DNA from: JAJYBV01 sp021812265
GTDB taxonomy: Bacteria > Chloroflexota > Ktedonobacteria > Ktedonobacterales > JACDGC01
Length of the DNA stretch: 11,464 bases
Assembly (NCBI GenBank): GCA_027459525.1
Contig: DAIDIC010000212.1
Span: 1 to 11,464, forward strand
Reading direction: 5' to 3'
Part shown: piece by piece, positions 7,977-11,464 of the stretch
Layout: each line of letters opens with the position of its first letter
Position numbering within the stretch: position 1 is the stretch's first letter
Program-made: the position numbers and the translations under genes
Notes under the pieces: generated by a model
Seen by the model: the letters and a program-made list of their open reading frames with translations, nothing else
Told to the model about the DNA's origin: nothing
The model's database searches: none

Positions 7977-8041
7977 AAGGTTCAGGTCTATAATACAAAT
8001 AGTTTTTATATTTTTTTTATCCTTCATAAAATATGAACCTT
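7977..8041 (+). repeat. 8-bp perfect inverted repeat flanking a T-rich tract
   Basis: AAGGTTCA (7977-7984) is the exact reverse complement of TGAACCTT (8034-8041). The arms enclose an AT-rich stretch with a T-rich run (8003-8019) and a TATAAT word at 7989-7994 that has no convincing -35 partner. The left arm also overlaps AAGGT (7977-7981), which could pair with ACCTT (7962-7966), a segment overlapping the 3' strand of the junction closing helix just upstream. Confidence 0.4.
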
Positions 8042-8361
8042 TGCCGATTAATATAAGTGAAGACTGTTTATCGTAGATATAAGCAGTCATTCAACATGTG
8101 TAGCATTCATCCAAATAAGTCGTTTACGGTAACAAGATTTTTGCTTCAACATAGAAAATCGAGGCTGTACAAAGGGCAATACTCCTTATACAGAAGTCTG
8201 GGGCGTGCCCAGACATCCGTTTCAGATACGAGAACCATGCGCATCTCTTTCAAGCGAAAGCCCTAAATAAACAAAAATTTATGTTTGCTTCCGAATAGAA
8301 TAGCTAAAGACTGACTATATCAACGCACATCTTGAGATGATTACTGCTTAGGAGAATAAAA

Positions 8362-10338
8362 ATGGAATGGCTTCTTGCAATTATCGCATTACTTATTGGA
8401 TTAGGGGGCGGCTATTATGTTACTATACTAACAAAAAACAACAAACCATCTGAATCCGCCGCCAAGGAAACAGATATAGATGCGTCATCGCAATATAGCA
8501 AACGATTTCAGTATTTACAGCTGTGGAAACAAGCGTTAAGTGATTTTCACACTCAGTTAGTTACAGCTCACTCCGTTGAAGAACTATTAGACGCATGTAT
8601 CGGTGTTATTTCAGACTCAATTTCCGGTGTTAATCTGGTAATTGCAGTCGGCCCGATACGAGACATCGTTTTGCTGCAGTATGCCCATGATATCAAGCAG
8701 GAAATCAACAATATTGCAAACATCCAAACAAAACCGGAACTGCCAAAAGATCAAAGTATCGAATTAGTTTCGGCAATTTACGAGCAGCTAAAACATACTG
8801 AACATTCCCACAAAAAATGGTGGTTTTTAAAAGATCTCAACGCCTCACTGCAATCGAATTTATACCCACGATATAAATTAATGGGAAACGCTATTGTTAT
8901 CCCAATTAATTGCAATAACACCGTTTGCGGCATATTGCTTATATCTGACAAAAGTTTTGTAAACGTATATGATAACACAGCCGACGCTGCGCAATTCTGT
9001 GTTATGTTTTCCGAAGTAATTACTACTTGGCTGTATACTATGGCGCCGCAGGTGCTGGCAGGCAGCACAAAATCACCGGCCAGTATTCTCCCGGTTCAAA
9101 CAATGGCGACCATAAATTCATTTGAAAACACTATTACGCAATTGCAAATGAAAGGAACTTCAAAAGAGATTTTAAAGGAATTAAATGATTTTTCCAGATC
9201 TATTGATGAACCGAACCCCGAATTATCTTTACTTGCCATTGAATCAGCAAGTTCCCTCAGCCGAATTTGCCAAGCTGATTTTATCCTATTTCTCAATGTA
9301 CTAAAAGACACCGCTACAAAACAATATACCTTTCAGGCAGAAGCGATTTGGACAAGTGATTGGACATGGTCACGGGCAAACGGAATGAGTAACGACCAAG
9401 TGAATATGCCCCTGAAAAAATCTGAACTGGAAAACTTTCAAGAAGATTTTCTTGTTGAGTCTGCCTCTAATCTGCGAGTGATTGAAGCAAAAACAAGCGG
9501 AGAAATGGCAACTTATTCTTCAAGGTTAGCAAAAGATTATAATTTAAGCTCAATGATAACTATTCCGGTTATTATGCGCGGAACATGTATTCAGCAAATA
9601 ATCATTTGCCGCAAAGAGCAAGGCGGATTTTCCGAAGAAATTATCATGGCGGCGCAATCTGAAGCAAATATTATTGCCTTAAGCGCTACATTGCTGTATT
9701 CTTTTGGTGAGCTTGCTAGACTCCAAGAACAATTAACCGACACATGGAAACTTGCTTCTAAAGTAACCTCGCAATCTATCGATCTGCTGCAAGAAGCCAC
9801 CCATATCCGTGATATGCTGACGCTGCGAAATTCTATTGAAATTTCCAAATATGCGGAAAAAATTGCGCTGGAATTGAATTTGCCGCCGATTGAAGCAAGC
9901 CATATTCGTCTCGCTGCTTTACTATGCGATATCGGCATGATTTCTATTCCAACGTCAATTCTCTTAAAAGAAGGCTCACTAACCAGTGATGAGTTAGCCT
10001 TAATTCACGAACATCCGAAGAAAAGCGCCGAAATATTAGGAAAACTCGATGTATTGAAAGGCTCCCTGCAAATTGTGCTCTACCATCACGAAAGCTATGA
10101 CGGCACGGGATATCCCTATCAAGTCCGCGGTGAACTAATTCCTTTCGGCGCGCGCATTTTAGCGGTGGCAGATTCTTACGTTTCCATGCAAACCCCCAGA
10201 CCATACAGGCAGCCATTTACGCAGTTAGAAGCGTTGCAATCACTGCGGGAGCAAATGGGCAAAAAATATGATCCAACTGTTGTTACCGCGCTGATAAAGT
10301 TGCTTAAAAAAGAATCTCAGCAGGAAAAAGCGGCATAG
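8362..10338 (+). CDS. Membrane-anchored GAF / HD-GYP-like signalling protein with altered metal site
   Basis: This 658-residue protein has an N-terminal membrane helix (about 3-22) followed by Lys, so the rest is probably cytoplasmic. Two GAF-like regions follow (about 55-225 and 285-445), then a short helical linker and an HD-GYP domain (about 485-650). HD-GYP proteins hydrolyse cyclic di-GMP using a metal centre. The conserved parts here are HEHP (549-552), HHESYDGTGYP (575-585) and VAD with Asp604. The HD doublet is Cys522-Asp523 (LLCDIG), and the earlier ligand His, expected in HSxRVAxYA, appears to be Asn490. The protein may therefore bind fewer metals, act on another substrate, or only sense. 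The start is supported by AGGAG (8350-8354) 7 bases upstream. It stands alone after a long structured gene-free region and is followed by a tRNA gene. Confidence 0.88.
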   Translation: MEWLLAIIALLIGLGGGYYVTILTKNNKPSESAAKETDIDASSQYSKRFQYLQLWKQALSDFHTQLVTAHSVEELLDACIGVISDSISGVNLVIAVGPIRDIVLLQYAHDIKQEINNIANIQTKPELPKDQSIELVSAIYEQLKHTEHSHKKWWFLKDLNASLQSNLYPRYKLMGNAIVIPINCNNTVCGILLISDKSFVNVYDNTADAAQFCVMFSEVITTWLYTMAPQVLAGSTKSPASILPVQTMATINSFENTITQLQMKGTSKEILKELNDFSRSIDEPNPELSLLAIESASSLSRICQADFILFLNVLKDTATKQYTFQAEAIWTSDWTWSRANGMSNDQVNMPLKKSELENFQEDFLVESASNLRVIEAKTSGEMATYSSRLAKDYNLSSMITIPVIMRGTCIQQIIICRKEQGGFSEEIIMAAQSEANIIALSATLLYSFGELARLQEQLTDTWKLASKVTSQSIDLLQEATHIRDMLTLRNSIEISKYAEKIALELNLPPIEASHIRLAALLCDIGMISIPTSILLKEGSLTSDELALIHEHPKKSAEILGKLDVLKGSLQIVLYHHESYDGTGYPYQVRGELIPFGARILAVADSYVSMQTPRPYRQPFTQLEALQSLREQMGKKYDPTVVTALIKLLKKESQQEKAA

Positions 10339-10343
10339 GCAAT

Positions 10344-10359
10344 CCAAACATTGGTTTTT
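10344..10359 (+). terminator. Weak candidate terminator after the HD-GYP-like gene
   Basis: CCAA (10344-10347) can pair with TTGG (10351-10354) around ACA, followed directly by five T. The stem has only four pairs, so this is tentative; its position just after the stop codon is what suggests it. Confidence 0.3.
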
Positions 10360-10404
10360 CAGTGTCAGATATCCGGTGCGCATTGTTTACTATAATTATG
10401 TGAT

Positions 10405-10434
10405 TTGGCAACCTTTTAGATTATGTGGTATATT
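10405..10434 (+). promoter_or_regulatory. Candidate promoter of tRNA-Arg
   Basis: TTGGCA (10405-10410) and TATATT (10429-10434) are 18 bases apart, with TGG before the -10 box (extended -10). Transcription would start near 10441, about 30 bases before the mature tRNA 5' end. Confidence 0.5.
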
Positions 10435-10471
10435 TACTATGTCTTTTGACTCTGCGCCAAAAGATTTTGCT

Positions 10472-10544
10472 GGGGCCGTAGCTCAGGGGATAGAGCATTG
10501 GTTTCCTAAACCATGTGTCGCAGGTTCGATTCCTGTCGGCCCCA
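10472..10544 (+). tRNA. tRNA-Arg (anticodon CCU)
   Basis: A complete cloverleaf of 73 bases can be drawn. The acceptor stem GGGGCCG (10472-10478) pairs fully with CGGCCCC (10537-10543), with discriminator A at 10544. The D arm is GCTC/GAGC, and the T arm is GCAGG with loop TTCGATT and CCTGT. The anticodon loop is TTCCTAA (10503-10509) with CCT at 10505-10507, which reads AGG. The outermost anticodon-stem pair (10498 with 10514) is a T-T mismatch, while the other four pairs are good. The 3' CCA is not encoded: the bases after the discriminator are CCC, so CCA would be added enzymatically. Confidence 0.95.
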
Positions 10545-10671
10545 CCCGCCGAAATACTAGGAAAGACATATACATGAGAGCGATAATCATACAAATCGTC
10601 CAGAAAGAATTACTGCATTTGGGATACAATTAGCTAGAAAGCAAATTGACCACAGATCATACAATTTAACA

Positions 10672-10700
10672 TTTATAATTTTATCAATAACTAATATAAT
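10672..10700 (+). promoter_or_regulatory. Candidate promoter of the 10801 membrane-protein gene
   Basis: TTTATA (10672-10677) and a perfect TATAAT (10695-10700) are 17 bases apart, within very AT-rich DNA where such words arise easily. The leader would be about 95 bases. The remainder of 10545-10800 shows no gene. Confidence 0.3.
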
Positions 10701-10800
10701 AAAATCAGTAATAATGCGTTCCTTTTTAAGTCAAAAAACATATTTAATTTATTATATTTTATTAGCTTATATACACAAAAAATCGGATTAAGGTGACACA

Positions 10801-11388
10801 ATGACCGAGTTTATAATCTCAAATATTTTTGGCTTAATTATAGGTTTCGTAACTTCATTCATTTCGTGGTGTATATTATTTCACGGTATAGTACCAAAAA
10901 TACAATATAGCAAGAAAATATCCAAATTTTCGCGGCCGACCAATGCAGGAATCAGGTATCGTATAAAATTTCAAAATAGTGGCTGGCGAGACGTGATTGA
11001 TATAAATCTTATTGGCATTCTGAGTATAGAAGGTTTGGATCGCAAGCTTCCTCATAATACCTTCACTTTTCATATTCCAATCGGTGCAAGTAATATTCCA
11101 AATTTACCTCGTTCAAGGAGCGGTGTCCAGCGCTTTTTATTGGATAAAGTCGATGACATCTCACTTTTCCCGCCAAACATTCGGGACAAATTTCAAAACC
11201 AGACGTTACAATTAGAAGATCTGCTCTCCTTAGGAACTCATGCAAGCATCAAAGTCCACGCTTTAGGATATGATTCGTTTTCAGGCTCAAGAAAACTCTT
11301 TACATCACCATCATATACATTGGATGATATTGGCGATGGCCCATATGAGAAAGATTCTCTTAAGTTAAAGCAGCGAGTAGAAACATGA
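10801..11388 (+). CDS. Single-pass membrane protein of unknown function
   Basis: I do not recognise this 195-residue protein. It has one hydrophobic segment (about 4-30) followed by a Lys/Arg-rich stretch (33-56), which predicts a cytoplasmic C-terminal part. The region from about 50 to 100 reads as alternating beta strands (GIRYRIKFQNSGWRDVIDI), and 110-195 is polar. No catalytic motif or cysteine pair is visible. The start is supported by AAGGTG (10790-10795) 5 bases upstream. Codon use is AT-rich, unlike the cyclase gene. It is the first gene after tRNA-Arg, a common integration point for mobile DNA, so it may be accessory; no integrase or attachment repeat is visible in this window. Its stop codon overlaps the ATG of the next frame. 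Confidence 0.7.
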   Translation: MTEFIISNIFGLIIGFVTSFISWCILFHGIVPKIQYSKKISKFSRPTNAGIRYRIKFQNSGWRDVIDINLIGILSIEGLDRKLPHNTFTFHIPIGASNIPNLPRSRSGVQRFLLDKVDDISLFPPNIRDKFQNQTLQLEDLLSLGTHASIKVHALGYDSFSGSRKLFTSPSYTLDDIGDGPYEKDSLKLKQRVET

Positions 11389-11464
11389 CCCCAATTTTGA
11401 CCCCAACGCGGATAGAAACGTGTGAGAAACGACGGACAATGAAAGAGTTCAATCTAATAATATT
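11385..11464 (+). CDS. Possible start of a further gene, cut by the window edge
   Basis: ATG at 11385 overlaps the TGA of the preceding gene (ATGA), the arrangement of translationally coupled genes, and the frame stays open for all 26 codons to the window end. No separate ribosome binding site is clear, and an internal ATG at 11439 is another possible start. The first codons include a TP...LTP repeat caused by a 9-base direct repeat. The piece is too short for any family assignment, and the open frame could be chance. Confidence 0.3.
   Translation, partial: MTPILTPTRIETCEKRRTMKEFNLII
11386..11406 (+). repeat. Short tandem repeat, TGACCCCAA twice with period 12
   Basis: TGACCCCAA occurs at 11386-11394 and again at 11398-11406. 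The first copy includes the stop codon of the membrane-protein gene. It may be a trace of slippage or a protein-binding site; two copies are too few to decide. Confidence 0.5.

Larger units (their letters stand above)
7884..8361. other. 478-base gene-free region rich in hairpins
   Basis: No convincing gene lies between the lysozyme-like gene and the HD-GYP-like gene. Besides the structures at 7906-8041, it contains CTGTA/TACAG (8165-8169 with 8189-8193) with further interrupted pairing inside, a perfect 7-pair hairpin GTCTGGG/CCCAGAC (8196-8202 with 8208-8214, loop GCGTG) and CTTTC/GAAAG (8247-8251 with 8256-8260). A GTG-started frame at 8057-8266 would give a 69-residue basic peptide but has no ribosome binding site. 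I could not place a convincing promoter for the downstream gene. Confidence 0.5.

Noticed and set aside
7905..8100. Possible 6S RNA, because of CACCTT...AAGGTT-like words
   Set aside because: There is no room for the 5' strand of the long closing stem outside the upstream coding region, and no central bubble could be drawn.
8057..8266. 69-residue basic reading frame in the gene-free region
   Set aside because: GTG start without a ribosome binding site, no recognisable motif, and it overlaps hairpins; competing short frames exist on the other strand.
10376..10633. 85-residue plus-strand reading frame covering the tRNA
   Set aside because: It runs through tRNA-Arg; the GIEHWFPKPCVAGSIPVGPT-type peptide is the familiar artefact of translating a tRNA gene.

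Overview
The window looks like a chromosomal stretch from a bacterium. The best guess is Chloroflexota. This is inferred from gene style, not from a phylogenetic marker: a very long zinc-ribbon / class III cyclase / AAA-type ATPase / TPR protein, a membrane-anchored lysozyme-fold protein with a Pro-Thr linker, and a two-domain sulfurtransferase with a CNGGVA active loop. Base composition is uneven. The genes from about 1.7 to 7.9 kb are rich in GCGC-type words and C/G-ending codons, while the leftmost gene and everything right of the tRNA are visibly AT-rich.

Layout. (i) 1-204 is a purine-rich strand (minus sense) with no gene I can identify. (ii) 205-1401 (minus) is a divergent ROK-family protein that lacks the usual catalytic Asp. 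(iii) 1402-1759 is a divergent intergenic region with promoter candidates for both directions and a possible decayed WD40-repeat fragment. (iv) 1760-6849 (plus) holds three closely spaced genes, probably co-transcribed: a tautomerase, a rhodanese-type sulfurtransferase and the 1241-residue cyclase/ATPase/TPR signalling protein. They end at a hairpin-plus-T-run terminator. (v) 7047-7883 (plus) is a type II membrane protein with an extracellular lysozyme-like domain. (vi) 7884-8361 is a 478-base gene-free region containing several inverted repeats, including a possible three-way-junction RNA with competing helices. (vii) 8362-10338 (plus) is a membrane-anchored protein with two GAF-like regions and a C-terminal HD-GYP domain in which two metal-ligand histidines are replaced. 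(viii) 10472-10544 is tRNA-Arg(CCU). (ix) 10801-11388 is an AT-rich single-pass membrane protein of unknown function, overlapped by the start of another reading frame that leaves the window.

How the parts may work together. The cyclase-ATPase-TPR protein (cyclic nucleotide synthesis coupled to an NTPase switch) and the GAF/HD-GYP-like membrane protein (c-di-GMP-type hydrolase or a degenerate sensor) are both signalling proteins in one 7-kb stretch, but nothing in the sequence shows that they share a pathway. The tautomerase and sulfurtransferase are small metabolic enzymes upstream of the cyclase. The material right of the tRNA has the look of accessory DNA. I did not recognise a complete new system. 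The features most worth following up are the altered HD-GYP metal site, the structured intergenic region before it, the altered ROK active site and the tRNA-flanking boundary.
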